Below are positions 1-7,882 of a stretch of DNA of 26,034 bases, piece after piece. Source of the DNA: an uncultured Oscillospiraceae bacterium (GTDB lineage Bacteria > Bacillota > Clostridia > Oscillospirales > Oscillospiraceae). Under the pieces are notes generated by a model that had not been told where the DNA came from, did not search any database, and worked only from the letters and a program-made list of their open reading frames with translations. Position 1 is the first letter of the stretch. Each line of letters begins with the position of its first letter. A program made the translations under genes and the position numbers. The DNA lies in NCBI GenBank assembly GCA_934597585.1, contig CAKTSA010000024.1, positions 1-26,034 on the forward strand, read 5' to 3'.

Positions 1-70
1 ATGTAAACACCCCCCTTTCTTCTATTATAGCAGAAACAGGGGCGTTTGGGTAGTTTTTTGACAGACTGAA
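1..70 (-). repeat. 70-bp terminal inverted repeat, left copy
   Basis: Bases 1-70 are the reverse complement of 25961-26030, with a single mismatch (C at 15; position 26016 is C, not the G that would pair with it). Read outward on the minus strand, the copy begins at the foot of a terminator stem, contains TGCTATAAT and runs to CAT at the window edge, so a start codon probably straddles the edge. The repeat may continue beyond the window. It could be the upstream region of a duplicated gene or the end of an insertion element; no transposase is visible. Confidence 0.9.
24..32 (-). promoter_or_regulatory. Outward extended -10 promoter in left repeat
   Basis: The minus strand reads TGCTATAAT, a consensus extended -10 element, about 23 bases before the putative edge ATG. 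No good -35 hexamer lies 16-18 bases upstream, so it would rely on the TG extension. The element lies in the centre of an imperfect palindrome, seen more cleanly in the right copy. Confidence 0.55.
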
Positions 71-98
71 GAGCCGCGGCCTGTAGGCCGCGGCTCTT
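69..98 (-). terminator. Terminator after the isomerase operon
   Basis: An 11-bp GC stem (71-81 with 86-96, loop TGTA), extendable by A-T pairs at both feet, lies about 40 bases past the isomerase stop. The T-run is better on the plus strand (TCTTTTT); on the minus strand the stem is followed by TTCAGTCTGTC, the first bases of the terminal repeat. It probably acts in both directions and ends the kinase-DUF4867-isomerase operon. Confidence 0.65.
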
Positions 99-135
99 TT
101 TCATCGTGAAATATTTTCCCTGTCGGTGCGTCTCA

Positions 136-1611
136 TCACGCAAACGGATTCTCCGTGGGATAGGGCAGGCTCTTGGGCTGGTTGTAGGCGATATCCGTCA
201 CACCCAGGAACTTGAATACCTCAAACAACGCCTTGCCATAGTGGCCGAAGGCCACCGCACCGTGGTGGGGATAGCGCTTCTGCACCAGCACGTGGCGATA
301 GAAGCGGCCCATCTCCGGGATAGCAAACACGCCGATACCGCCGAAGCTGCCGGTGGGCACATCCAGCACCTCGCCCTGGGCGATATACGCCCGCAGCTGG
401 CCCTCGCTGTCGCACTGGAGACGATAGAAGGTGATATCGGAGGCGGCGATGTCGCCCTCCAGCGTGCCGCGGGTAAAGTCCGGCGTACCGCCGTTTTCCA
501 GCAGCCGGTTCTGGATCAGCTGATACTTCACAGCCCGGTCGGCGCACATCTTGCAGCTGGGGGTGTTGCCGCAGTGGAAGCCCATGAAGGTGTCAGTCAG
601 CTGATAGTCATAGCGGCCCTTGATCTTGTCGCTCCACAGCTGGGCGGGCACGGAGTTGTTGATGTCCAGCAGCGTGACGGCATCCTGCGAGACACAGGCG
701 CCGATGTACTCGCTGAGCGCGCCGTAGATATCCACCTCGCAGCTGACAGGGATACCCCGGGAGGCAAAGCGGGAGTTGACATAGCAGGGCTCAAAGCCGA
801 ACTCCTTGGGGAAGGCAGGCCAGCACTTGTCGGCAAAGGCCACATACTTCCGGGCGCCCTTGTGGGCCTCGGCCCAATCCAGCAGCGTCAGCTCAAACTG
901 CGCCATACGGGGCAGCAGCTCGGGATAATACCGGCCCTCGCCCATCTCGGCGGCCATCTCCTTGCACACGCTGTCGATGCGGGGATCGCCGGCGTGGGCC
1001 TTATAGGCCACCAGCAGATCCAGCTCGGAGTTCTCCTCGATCTCCACACCCAGCTGGTACAGGCCCTTGATGGGCGCGTTGCAGGCGAAGAAGTCCTGGG
1101 GTCTCGGGCCAAAGGTGATGATCTTCAGGTCCCGCAGGCCCAGAATGGCACGGGCCACCGGCACGAAATCCGCCATCATGCGGGCGATGTCCTGGGCAGT
1201 GCCCACGGGGTACTCGGGGATGTACGCCTGGATATGGCGCATGCCCAGGTTGTAGGAGCAGTTCAGCATGCCGCAGTAGGCATCGCCGCGGCCGTTGATC
1301 AGATCGCCGTCGCCCTCGGCAGCGGCCACGAACATACAGGGGCCGTCAAATTCCTTTGCCAGCAGCGTCTCCGGCGTCTCCGGGCCGAAATTGCCCAGGA
1401 ACACCACCAGTGCGTTGCAGCCGGCGGCTTTCACATCGGCGGCAGCCTTCTGCATATTCTTCTCGTTTTCCACGGTCACGGGGCACTCGTACACGTCCCC
1501 GTCATAGGCCTTGGCAATGGCGGCCCGACGGCGCTCGGACAGGGCGATGGGGAAGCAGTCGCGGCTGACGGCCACAAGGCCCAGCTTCACTTGGGGAATG
1601 TTGTCAAACAT
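136..1611 (-). CDS. L-fucose/L-arabinose isomerase family protein
   Basis: A cytoplasmic aldose-ketose isomerase of the FucI/AraA superfamily, 491 residues, near AraA-like length and shorter than E. coli FucI (about 590). Family knowledge points to a metal-dependent ene-diol mechanism using Glu, Asp and His ligands. Candidates here are Glu292 (CEVDIYGALS), Asp316 (TLLDINN) and His450 or His457 (YPHHGAVAFGHYG). The N-terminal half has a Rossmann-like pattern (NALVVFLGNFGPE at 66-78). AGGAGG lies just upstream of the ATG and overlaps the end of the preceding DUF4867 gene, so translation is probably coupled. As last gene of an operon with a xylulokinase-type kinase it should make the ketose that the kinase phosphorylates. 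The substrate (D-arabinose, L-fucose, L-arabinose or another) cannot be read from sequence. Confidence 0.88.
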   Translation of the reverse strand: MFDNIPQVKLGLVAVSRDCFPIALSERRRAAIAKAYDGDVYECPVTVENEKNMQKAAADVKAAGCNALVVFLGNFGPETPETLLAKEFDGPCMFVAAAEGDGDLINGRGDAYCGMLNCSYNLGMRHIQAYIPEYPVGTAQDIARMMADFVPVARAILGLRDLKIITFGPRPQDFFACNAPIKGLYQLGVEIEENSELDLLVAYKAHAGDPRIDSVCKEMAAEMGEGRYYPELLPRMAQFELTLLDWAEAHKGARKYVAFADKCWPAFPKEFGFEPCYVNSRFASRGIPVSCEVDIYGALSEYIGACVSQDAVTLLDINNSVPAQLWSDKIKGRYDYQLTDTFMGFHCGNTPSCKMCADRAVKYQLIQNRLLENGGTPDFTRGTLEGDIAASDITFYRLQCDSEGQLRAYIAQGEVLDVPTGSFGGIGVFAIPEMGRFYRHVLVQKRYPHHGAVAFGHYGKALFEVFKFLGVTDIAYNQPKSLPYPTENPFA

Positions 1612-1626
1612 GAGATTTTCCTCCTA

Positions 1627-2262
1627 TCACAGATCGTTGGCAATGTCGATATTGATACCGGTCAGGCCGACCTTCGCGCCGCTCCTGGCCTCGTCGCTGT
1701 CGGGATGGGGCAGCAGCCACTTGTTGCAGGCAGTCAGATATGCCGTCTCGCCCTCCGCCGCGTGGATCACAGGTGCCGCGGTGTTGGTGCCCCTGGGCAG
1801 CGCCACCAGCACCCGGAACCCCTTCTCCGGATCCGTATGGCAGGGAGCGTAGTGCAGCGTGGTGGCATAGACCTCCACCAGCACACCAGCCGGCACACGG
1901 AATGCCGCCACCCTTGCGGTGTCCAGCATCATGTCCCGGACGTCCTCCATTCTGGCCAGCAGCAGGATAAAATCCCCGGTGCCCAGGTTGAACTCGCTGT
2001 CCCGGTGATACTCCAGGCAGTTCAGCCGGGTGTTATGCCCCCAGCACATGCCCAGCTGCACCGGCATACCGCCGAAGACCCGGTCACGAAACGCATCCAA
2101 AGCGCCGCACTGCTCCAGCGCCGGAATGGCCGGCTCATAGGCCACGCCGCTTTCCGGCAGAGGGATGGTCTCCATGGCGGCCAACAGTTCTTCACAGGGC
2201 AGACCACTCACCACCCGGCCATAGGAGCGGAAGGCCTCGTCATATACAGAATAGATCGTCAT
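1627..2262 (-). CDS. DUF4867 family protein, probable cupin fold
   Basis: A 211-residue soluble protein that I recognise as the DUF4867 family, whose biochemical role is not known to me. The middle looks cupin-like: a G-x-H segment (CWGHNTRLNCLEYHRDSE), a glycine turn (LGTGDFILLL) and a later VEVYATTLHYAPCH stretch supply several His and Glu residues able to bind a metal. There is no signal peptide or membrane segment. The ATG at 2262 is chosen because GGAGAGGTGAG lies directly upstream; a longer reading to 2460 would run inside the kinase gene. The start lies 4 bases after the kinase stop and the isomerase follows 15 bases downstream. Its place between kinase and isomerase suggests a sugar-handling step such as anomer or epimer interconversion; this is inference. 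Confidence 0.82.
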   Translation of the reverse strand: MTIYSVYDEAFRSYGRVVSGLPCEELLAAMETIPLPESGVAYEPAIPALEQCGALDAFRDRVFGGMPVQLGMCWGHNTRLNCLEYHRDSEFNLGTGDFILLLARMEDVRDMMLDTARVAAFRVPAGVLVEVYATTLHYAPCHTDPEKGFRVLVALPRGTNTAAPVIHAAEGETAYLTACNKWLLPHPDSDEARSGAKVGLTGINIDIANDL

Positions 2263-2266
2263 CGTC

Positions 2267-3745
2267 TCACCTCTCCAACACTTTGAACAGCTCGCGGCAG
2301 GTGGGATAGATCTGCCGGAACTGCTGATATCGCTTCTCATACAGCGCCACACGCTCTGGATCGGGCTGCACCGTATCCTTGACATGGACCAGCTTGTCCG
2401 CCGCCTGCTGGACGCTTTCAAAAACGCCGCAGGCCACCATGGCCAGCATGGCGCCGCCATAGCCGGGCCCCTGCTCGGTGACGGGGATATCCAGCGGGAT
2501 CCCCAGAATATCGGCGATCATCTGCCGCCACAGGGGCGATTTGCTGCCGCCGCCGCAGATCATGGAGCGTGGAATAGCGATGCCCAGCGAGCGGGCCACC
2601 TCAAAGCTGTCCCGGATGGCAAAGGCCACGCCCTCCAGCACAGCCTGCAGCATATCGGCCCGTGAGGTGTCCATGGTCATGCCGATGAAGGTGCCCCGGG
2701 CGGAGGTATCGTTGATGGGGCTGCGCTCGCCCATCAGATAGGGCAGAAAATAGACATGGCTGCGGCCCGGCTTGTCCGGCGTGATCTGTGCCTGAAGCCC
2801 CGCATAGTCGTCGCTGCCCAGAATATCCTCCATAAACCACTTGTTGCAGGAGGCCGCCGACAGCATGCAGCCCATCAGATGATAGCCGCCGTCGGCATGG
2901 GCAAAGGCGTGAAGACCGTTGTGGGGATCCACGCCGAATTTGTCCGAGCTGATGAAGATAGTCCCGGAGGTCCCCAGGGAGATGTTGCAGCCGCCGGCAC
3001 CTACCACGCCGGTGCCCACTGCTGCCGCGGCGTTGTCGCCGGCGCCGGCGCAGACCTTTACGTCCGCAGGCAGTCCCAGTTCCGCCGCCACCTCCGGCAG
3101 CAGCGTGCCTACACACTGGAAGCTCTCGTACAGCCGGGGCATCTGCTCCTCCGTGATGCCGCAGATATCCAGCATCTCCCGGGACCAGCATTTGTGCTGC
3201 ACATCCAGCAGCAGCATGCCCGAGGCGTCGGAGTAATCGCAGCAGTGAACGCCGGTCAGCTTGTAGTTGATATAGTCCTTGGGCAGCATGATCCGACGGA
3301 TCCGGCGGAAATTCTCCGGCTCGTTCCGGCGCATCCACAAAAGCTTCGGGGCGGTGAAGCCTGCAAAGGCAATATTGGCCGTCAGCGCCGACAGGCGCTC
3401 CCTGCCGATGGTGTCGTTGAGGTAATCCACCTCCTGGAAGGTACGGCCATCGTTCCACAGAATGGCCGGGCGGATCACCTGGTCCGCCTCATCCAGCGCC
3501 ACCAGACCGTGCATCTGGCCACCGGCGCCGATGCCCGCCACCTTTGCGGCGTCAAAGCCCTGCAGAAGTGTCGGAATACCCTCCCGCACCGCCTGCCACC
3601 AGTGGGCAGGCTCCTGCTCCGACCAGCCCGGCTGGGGGAACAGCAGTGGATACTCCCGGGTGACGGTGTGCCATATTTGCCCTGTTTCATCCACCAAAAG
3701 CAGCTTGATCGAAGAGGTTCCCAAATCTATCCCGATGTAATACAT
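2267..3745 (-). CDS. xylB: FGGY-family carbohydrate kinase, xylulokinase type
   Basis: An ATP-dependent ketose kinase of 492 residues (E. coli XylB is 484). The N-terminal phosphate loop GIDLGTSSIKLLLVDE (5-20), the xylulokinase-type GQMHG (76-80), WNDGRT (97-102), the likely catalytic Asp237 in CAGAGDNAAAAVG, the adenosine-region LGTSGTIFIS and the C-terminal GGGSKSPLW signature are all present and in order. GQMHG points to the xylulokinase branch rather than glycerol or ribulose kinases, but family members also take other ketoses, so the substrate stays open. It is first in the minus-strand operon; GGGAGG precedes the ATG at 3745 by 8 bases. The operon diverges from the AraC-type regulator. 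Confidence 0.9.
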   Translation of the reverse strand: MYYIGIDLGTSSIKLLLVDETGQIWHTVTREYPLLFPQPGWSEQEPAHWWQAVREGIPTLLQGFDAAKVAGIGAGGQMHGLVALDEADQVIRPAILWNDGRTFQEVDYLNDTIGRERLSALTANIAFAGFTAPKLLWMRRNEPENFRRIRRIMLPKDYINYKLTGVHCCDYSDASGMLLLDVQHKCWSREMLDICGITEEQMPRLYESFQCVGTLLPEVAAELGLPADVKVCAGAGDNAAAAVGTGVVGAGGCNISLGTSGTIFISSDKFGVDPHNGLHAFAHADGGYHLMGCMLSAASCNKWFMEDILGSDDYAGLQAQITPDKPGRSHVYFLPYLMGERSPINDTSARGTFIGMTMDTSRADMLQAVLEGVAFAIRDSFEVARSLGIAIPRSMICGGGSKSPLWRQMIADILGIPLDIPVTEQGPGYGGAMLAMVACGVFESVQQAADKLVHVKDTVQPDPERVALYEKRYQQFRQIYPTCRELFKVLER

Positions 3746-3762
3746 ATGAAAGGCCTCCCTGA

Positions 3763-3776
3763 TTTTTGTGCAATTA
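3763..3776 (+). promoter_or_regulatory. Candidate regulator half-site before xylB
   Basis: TTTTTGTGCAATTA lies 18 bases upstream of the kinase ATG. Near copies (TTTGTGCTAATTT at 4955, TTTTTTGTGCACTTTG at 4985) occur before the sugar-binding protein. A shared TTTGTGCnnnTT core on both sides of the regulator suggests binding sites for that AraC-type protein. The -10/-35 of the kinase operon is not clear: CATAAT-like bases occur on the minus strand near 3776 without a well-placed -35. Confidence 0.35.
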
Positions 3777-3887
3777 TGCTAATAATTTGTGAGGGCAAAA
3801 ACTCTTTTCAAGGCTATCTTACACTATCACCCAAAAACTGTCTTAGACATTTTCGCATGATTTGATTGGACGATTTTGCTCTGCATC

Positions 3888-3916
3888 TTGCATTTTCATG
3901 AGATAAAATGTACAAT
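3888..3916 (+). promoter_or_regulatory. Promoter of AraC-type regulator
   Basis: TTGCAT (3888-3893), a 17-base spacer and TACAAT (3911-3916) form a good sigma-A promoter. It sits about 57 bases before the GTG start at 3973, leaving a short untranslated leader that ends in AAAAAAGGAGG. Confidence 0.6.
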
Positions 3917-3972
3917 GGTACCCACCGGAGTCAGCGCAGGCCCTACCCCATATCAAAAAAGGAGGACGATCT

Positions 3973-4923
3973 GTGAACGAATTTGAAAATATTCCGTATC
4001 TGCGATTAAAAGGAATACGTATTTTCCTGAATACGGTCATGTACCGGAATCCGCATTTTCACAAGAGCATGGAGTGGATCCTTGTCCTGGCCGGCGAGAT
4101 GAAGATCAACACGGACCAGAGCACGCAGCGGCTCCAGACCGATGACCTGATCCTGATCAACTCCGGCAGTCCCCACGAGCTTGCCGCCTGCACGGCGGAG
4201 TGCACCTTCCTGTGCGTGCAGTTCACGCCGGAATCCTATCTGCAGAACATCCCCACGATCCTGTTCGACTGCAATCTGCCCAGCCAGTATCTGCCGCCGC
4301 CGCAGTACCGCCACATTGTGCAGCGCATGCTGCAGATGGCCCTCTTCTACTTCCGCGAGGATCCGTTTTACGACGTGTACTGCATCTCCGCTGCCAACGA
4401 GATCCTCTATACGCTGCTGACGAACCTGCCCCACCACGCCCTGGCCAGCAAAAGCAGCCGCCAGGAGCTGATCTCCGCCCGTCTGATGCGTCTGGTGGAC
4501 TACGTGGACAAAAACTACATGCACCGCCTGAGCCTGGCAGATTTCGCCGAGGCGGAGGGCCGCAGCCTCTCCTATATCTCCCGCTTTGTCAAAAGTGTGC
4601 TGAACCAGAGCTTCCAGTCCTATGTCAACACCGTGCGCTTCTACGCCGCCTGCCGGCTGATCGAGGAAAACAAGCTGAGCATGCTGGACGTCTGCTACGA
4701 GGTGGGCTTTTCCGACTATCGTTACTTCTCCAACGTGTTCAAGGAGCGCACCGGCATGACGCCGGCCCAGTTCCAGCAGCTGGAAAAAGACCCCCACCGG
4801 TACTTCTCCACCTACGACCAGGAACACATTTTTTCCAATGAAGAGAGCGTGCATTTTCTGGAAAAACTGGCGGCGGACCGCGGCGTGGACTGGGCTGCAC
4901 CGGCGGTGCCCATACTGTCTTAA
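3973..4923 (+). CDS. AraC-family transcriptional regulator of the sugar locus
   Basis: A 316-residue DNA-binding regulator. The N-terminal part is a cupin-like ligand domain (HFHKSMEWILVLAGEMKIN at about 29-47, then NSGSPHELAA). The C-terminal part, about residues 170-280, carries two helix-turn-helix units: LSLADFAEAEGRSLSYISRF and LDVCYEVGFSDYRYFSNVF, followed by the family-typical KERTGMTPAQFQ. Translation starts at GTG 3973 with GGAGG eight bases upstream; no ATG fits. It lies between the divergent kinase-DUF4867-isomerase operon and the sugar ABC transporter, so it most likely senses the sugar or an intermediate and controls both. About 40 residues follow the second HTH unit and are not recognisable. 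Confidence 0.9.
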   Translation: MNEFENIPYLRLKGIRIFLNTVMYRNPHFHKSMEWILVLAGEMKINTDQSTQRLQTDDLILINSGSPHELAACTAECTFLCVQFTPESYLQNIPTILFDCNLPSQYLPPPQYRHIVQRMLQMALFYFREDPFYDVYCISAANEILYTLLTNLPHHALASKSSRQELISARLMRLVDYVDKNYMHRLSLADFAEAEGRSLSYISRFVKSVLNQSFQSYVNTVRFYAACRLIEENKLSMLDVCYEVGFSDYRYFSNVFKERTGMTPAQFQQLEKDPHRYFSTYDQEHIFSNEESVHFLEKLAADRGVDWAAPAVPILS

Positions 4924-5266
4924 TGCAAAGATAAGCACATTTTCTGCCAATTCGTTTGTGCTAATTTCCCGAAAAGAACTATCATTTTTTGTGCACTTTG
5001 CTTTCCAGGAAAGTGCACCACGGCAGGAAAACCGTCTTTTCCTTCAAAAAATTTTAGCTTCTTCAAAATTTTTTATTTTCGCCGCAAAATCACGCGAAAT
5101 GCAAAAAGTCAAAATCGTCTAATGTTATTTACAGTTTTCGTGCAAGATGTCTCACCTTCTGGACGGTACTATGGAAACACGGTACCCAACCCGGAACAAA
5201 CGGGGATCATGGATAGCGCATCGGGCGGTATCTGTTCCCCGCTTGTAATAAAAAGGAGGAGTTTAC
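4924..5266 (+). promoter_or_regulatory. 343-base control region before sugar-binding protein
   Basis: This gene-free stretch holds TTTGTGCTAATTT (4955), TTTTTTGTGCACTTTG (4985) and a perfect 9-bp inverted repeat (4991-4999 with 5010-5018). An A+T-rich block (5041-5115) could serve as UP element or entry region. No convincing -35/-10 pair was found: TACTAT at 5167 lacks a partner. It ends with AAAAAGGAGG ten bases before the ATG at 5267. No terminator with a T-run follows the regulator, so read-through from it is possible. Confidence 0.5.
4991..5018. promoter_or_regulatory. Perfect GTGCACTTT inverted repeat, candidate operator
   Basis: GTGCACTTT (4991-4999) and AAAGTGCAC (5010-5018) form 9-bp arms around a 10-base centre. 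There is no T-run after it, so it does not look like a terminator. The GTGC core is shared with other sites on both sides of the AraC-type gene, which supports an operator role for the sugar regulon. Confidence 0.5.
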
Positions 5267-6238
5267 ATGAAGAAATTTATTGCACTCGCACTGGCACTGG
5301 TTCTGGCCGTGTCGACCCTGGTCGGCTGCGGCGGTACCCCTGCTGCCGACAACAATGGCGATTCCGCTGACAAGCCCGTCAAGATTGGCGTCGCCATGGC
5401 AACCACCCAGAGCACCTTCTATGCCAAGATGGCCAAGATCATCGAGGACTATTGCAAGGAGCAGGGTATTGACTGCACCATCTCCGACCCCAACTACGAT
5501 CTGGCCAAGCAGGTCGAGCAGGTTGAGAACTTCATCGCCAGCGGCTGCACCGCTATCGTCGTGGTCGCTTTCGATCCCGAGGGCATCAACGATGTGTGCC
5601 AGAAGGCCGTTGATCAGGGCATCTACGTGGTCTGCTACGATGGCGAGATCCCCGCTGCCCAGGGCTCCCTGGTCGTGAAGCAGTACGACTATGGTTACGC
5701 CATCGGCGAGAATGCCGCCAACTGGATCAACTCCAACGAGGAGATGAAGGCCCAGGACGTCATCGAGGTCGGCATCTTTGATTATCCCACCATCCCCGCC
5801 ATCATTGATCGTGCCAACGGCATCATCGACGCGCTGACCTCCGCCTGCCCCAACGTGAAGATCGTGGAGCAGCAGTCCGCCTCCCTGACCGACGAAGGCG
5901 TTGAGCTGGGCGAGAACTTCCTGCAGGCTCATCCCAACATGCAGGTCATCTGCGGCATCAACGACAACGCTGTTCTGGGCGCCTACCAGGTGTGGAGCGC
6001 TGCCGGCCATGTGGGCGACAACATCGGCTTCTTCGGTGCTGACGCTGACGAGGGCGCTCTGGATCTGATCTCTCAGGGCACCAGCTATCGCGGCTCCGTG
6101 GCCCTGACCGCCGAGGAGTCCTTCCCCGAGCTGATCGACGCCTGCGTCGCTGCCAGCAAGGGCGAGACCGTGCCCGAGACCATGTACCTGGGCATGACTC
6201 AGATCACTGCCGAGAACGTTGCCGACTTCATGAAGTAA
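5267..6238 (+). CDS. Sugar ABC transporter substrate-binding lipoprotein
   Basis: A 323-residue lipoprotein that captures a sugar outside the membrane for the ATPase and permease encoded next. It has a signal peptide with lipobox LVGC (Cys21) and a short Ala/Asp linker. The mature domain is of the RbsB-like Peripl_BP_4 type: KIGVAMATTQSTFYAKM, the repeated lobe pattern GCTAIVVVAFDPEGIND and GIYVVCYDGEI, then VICGINDNAVLGAY, GFFGADADEGALDLI and GSVALTAEESFPELI. Length and order are normal. AAGGAGG sits well before the ATG. A strong hairpin directly after the stop may keep this gene more highly expressed than the ATPase. Specificity is not readable; genome context suggests a pentose or deoxyhexose-like sugar. 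Confidence 0.92.
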   Translation: MKKFIALALALVLAVSTLVGCGGTPAADNNGDSADKPVKIGVAMATTQSTFYAKMAKIIEDYCKEQGIDCTISDPNYDLAKQVEQVENFIASGCTAIVVVAFDPEGINDVCQKAVDQGIYVVCYDGEIPAAQGSLVVKQYDYGYAIGENAANWINSNEEMKAQDVIEVGIFDYPTIPAIIDRANGIIDALTSACPNVKIVEQQSASLTDEGVELGENFLQAHPNMQVICGINDNAVLGAYQVWSAAGHVGDNIGFFGADADEGALDLISQGTSYRGSVALTAEESFPELIDACVAASKGETVPETMYLGMTQITAENVADFMK

Positions 6239-6277
6239 TCACGGGTCCAGCGTTTATCATAAGTTGATCGAACAAAG

Positions 6278-6318
6278 CTCCCCTGCGCGCCCGCCGGCAG
6301 GGCGGGTGCGCAGGGGAG
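6278..6318 (+). terminator. Intercistronic hairpin after the binding-protein gene
   Basis: An 11-bp stem (CTCCCCTGCGC with its complement) continues through a one-base mismatch into a further GC stem with a GGCA-type loop, followed by TGCTTTTATT. It lies 40 bases past the binding-protein stop and 57 before the ATPase start. A partial terminator or mRNA-stabilising hairpin would explain excess binding protein over membrane components, as is usual for ABC importers. Confidence 0.7.
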
Positions 6319-6374
6319 TGCTTTTATTAAGCCTCGTCAAGTACAAATCACGGAAAAGGATCTGGTTGACTGAT

Positions 6375-7868
6375 ATGTTTGAAAATATTCTGAGTGTACG
6401 CAGCATCTCGAAACGATATGTGGGCATACAGGCACTTGACGCTGTATCTGTGGATTTTCGCAAGGGCGAGGTCCACGCGCTGGTCGGTGAGAATGGTGCA
6501 GGTAAGTCTACTCTGATCAAAATCATCTCCGGTGCAGAAACGCCGGACTCCGGCGAGCTGGTCTTCGGCGACAAGACCTTTGACCGTCTGGATCCCCACA
6601 CGGCACAGGATCTCGGCGTTGCCACCATCTACCAGGAGTTCAATTTGTTCCCGACACTGTCTGTTGCGGAAAACATTTACATGGGCGACGAGCGCCTGAA
6701 CCCGAACGCCCCCTCTCTCTACCAGGAGAAGGAATATCTCACCCGTGCCAAGGAGGTCCTTGACAGCATGGGCGTTCGTATCGATCCCCGCGAACTGATT
6801 GAAAATATGACCACTGCCAACATGCAGCTGGTCGAGATCGCAAAATCCGTTGCAAAAAAAGCAAAAATACTGATCATGGACGAACCGACGGCCCCCTTGT
6901 CCAACAAGGAAACCGATGAGCTGTTCAAGCTGATCGAACGCCTGCAGGAACAGGGTGTTGCGATTATTTATATCTCGCACCGTATGGATGAGATCTTCCG
7001 CATCGCAAACCGCGTAACGGTCATGCGGGACGGCAAGGTGATCCAGACCTCCGACATCGGCGACGTGACCCGGCAGGAGCTGATCCAGCTGATGGCCAAC
7101 CGCGCCGTGGAGGAGATCGAATTCAATTCCCCCGAGAAAAAGGGCGACGTTGTGCTGGAGGTCCGCAACCTCTGCGGCAACGGCCTGAAGGACATCTCCT
7201 TCAGCGTCCGCAGCGGCGAGATCTTCGGCATCGGCGGTCTGCTGGGTGCCGGCCGCACAGAGCTGGCCCGCCTGATCTTCGGCGCAGACAAGCTGGAGAG
7301 CGGGCAGATCCTTATCAACGGCAAGGAGGTCCGCATCACCAGCCCCAGAAAGGCGGTGCAGGCCGGCGTTGCCTACGTGCCCGAGGACCGGAAAAAGCAC
7401 GGTGCACTGCTGACGCTTCCCATCAGCTGGAATATCACACTGCCGACCCTCAAGCGCATCTCCCACGGCATGGTCATCCAGCACAGCAAGGAGAACGAGG
7501 TCGTTGAGGCCCAGAAAAACAACCTCCGCATCAAAACATCCAACGTAAACAACAACGTCAACAGCCTCAGCGGCGGCAATCAGCAGAAGGTTGTCCTAGG
7601 CAAGTGGCTGGCAAGCCGCCCCAGCATCCTGATCCTGGACGAGCCCACCCGCGGCGTTGACGTCAACGCAAAGCAGGAGATCTATCAGCTGATCTCTGAT
7701 TTTGCCGAACAGGGCATGGCGATCATTCTCATCTCCTCTGAAATGGGAGAGCTTCTGGATATCTCCGACCGTATGCTGGTCCTCAGTGAAAAGCGGAATG
7801 TCGGATTCCTGGAAAAAGCGGACTACTCACAAAACAAGGTGCTCGCCATGGCATCCGGCGTCGAATAA
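6375..7868 (+). CDS. Sugar ABC transporter ATPase, two nucleotide-binding domains
   Basis: The 497-residue energising subunit of an RbsA/XylG-type importer. Domain 1 has Walker A GENGAGKST (38-46) and Walker B ILIMDEPTA. Domain 2 has the degenerate Walker A GLLGAGRTE typical of this family, NSLSGGNQQK (396-405) and ILILDEPTRGVDV. In domain 1 the signature position, normally LSxGxQQ, reads MTTANMQ (145-151), an unusual departure. The ATG at 6375 is chosen because homologous sequence (MFENILSVRSISKRYVG) begins there. A TTG at 6264 would put the intercistronic hairpin in the coding sequence. The ribosome site (AAAAGGA) is weak and rather distant. The permease follows after 14 bases. Confidence 0.92.
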   Translation: MFENILSVRSISKRYVGIQALDAVSVDFRKGEVHALVGENGAGKSTLIKIISGAETPDSGELVFGDKTFDRLDPHTAQDLGVATIYQEFNLFPTLSVAENIYMGDERLNPNAPSLYQEKEYLTRAKEVLDSMGVRIDPRELIENMTTANMQLVEIAKSVAKKAKILIMDEPTAPLSNKETDELFKLIERLQEQGVAIIYISHRMDEIFRIANRVTVMRDGKVIQTSDIGDVTRQELIQLMANRAVEEIEFNSPEKKGDVVLEVRNLCGNGLKDISFSVRSGEIFGIGGLLGAGRTELARLIFGADKLESGQILINGKEVRITSPRKAVQAGVAYVPEDRKKHGALLTLPISWNITLPTLKRISHGMVIQHSKENEVVEAQKNNLRIKTSNVNNNVNSLSGGNQQKVVLGKWLASRPSILILDEPTRGVDVNAKQEIYQLISDFAEQGMAIILISSEMGELLDISDRMLVLSEKRNVGFLEKADYSQNKVLAMASGVE

Positions 7869-7882
7869 GGAGGATTTCGGAT

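Noticed and set aside
106..2286. 726-codon open frame on the plus strand opposite the isomerase and DUF4867 genes
   Set aside because: Its translation is low-complexity His/Gly/Gln/Val-rich text, a typical mirror of GC-rich coding DNA; the minus-strand genes have family motifs, ribosome sites and operon spacing.
3746..3972. Catabolite-responsive element in the sugar control region
   Set aside because: No sequence matched the cre consensus well enough to report.
6264..6374. TTG-initiated extension of the sugar ATPase
   Set aside because: The extension translates a GC hairpin and has no family similarity; ATG 6375 begins the conserved domain.
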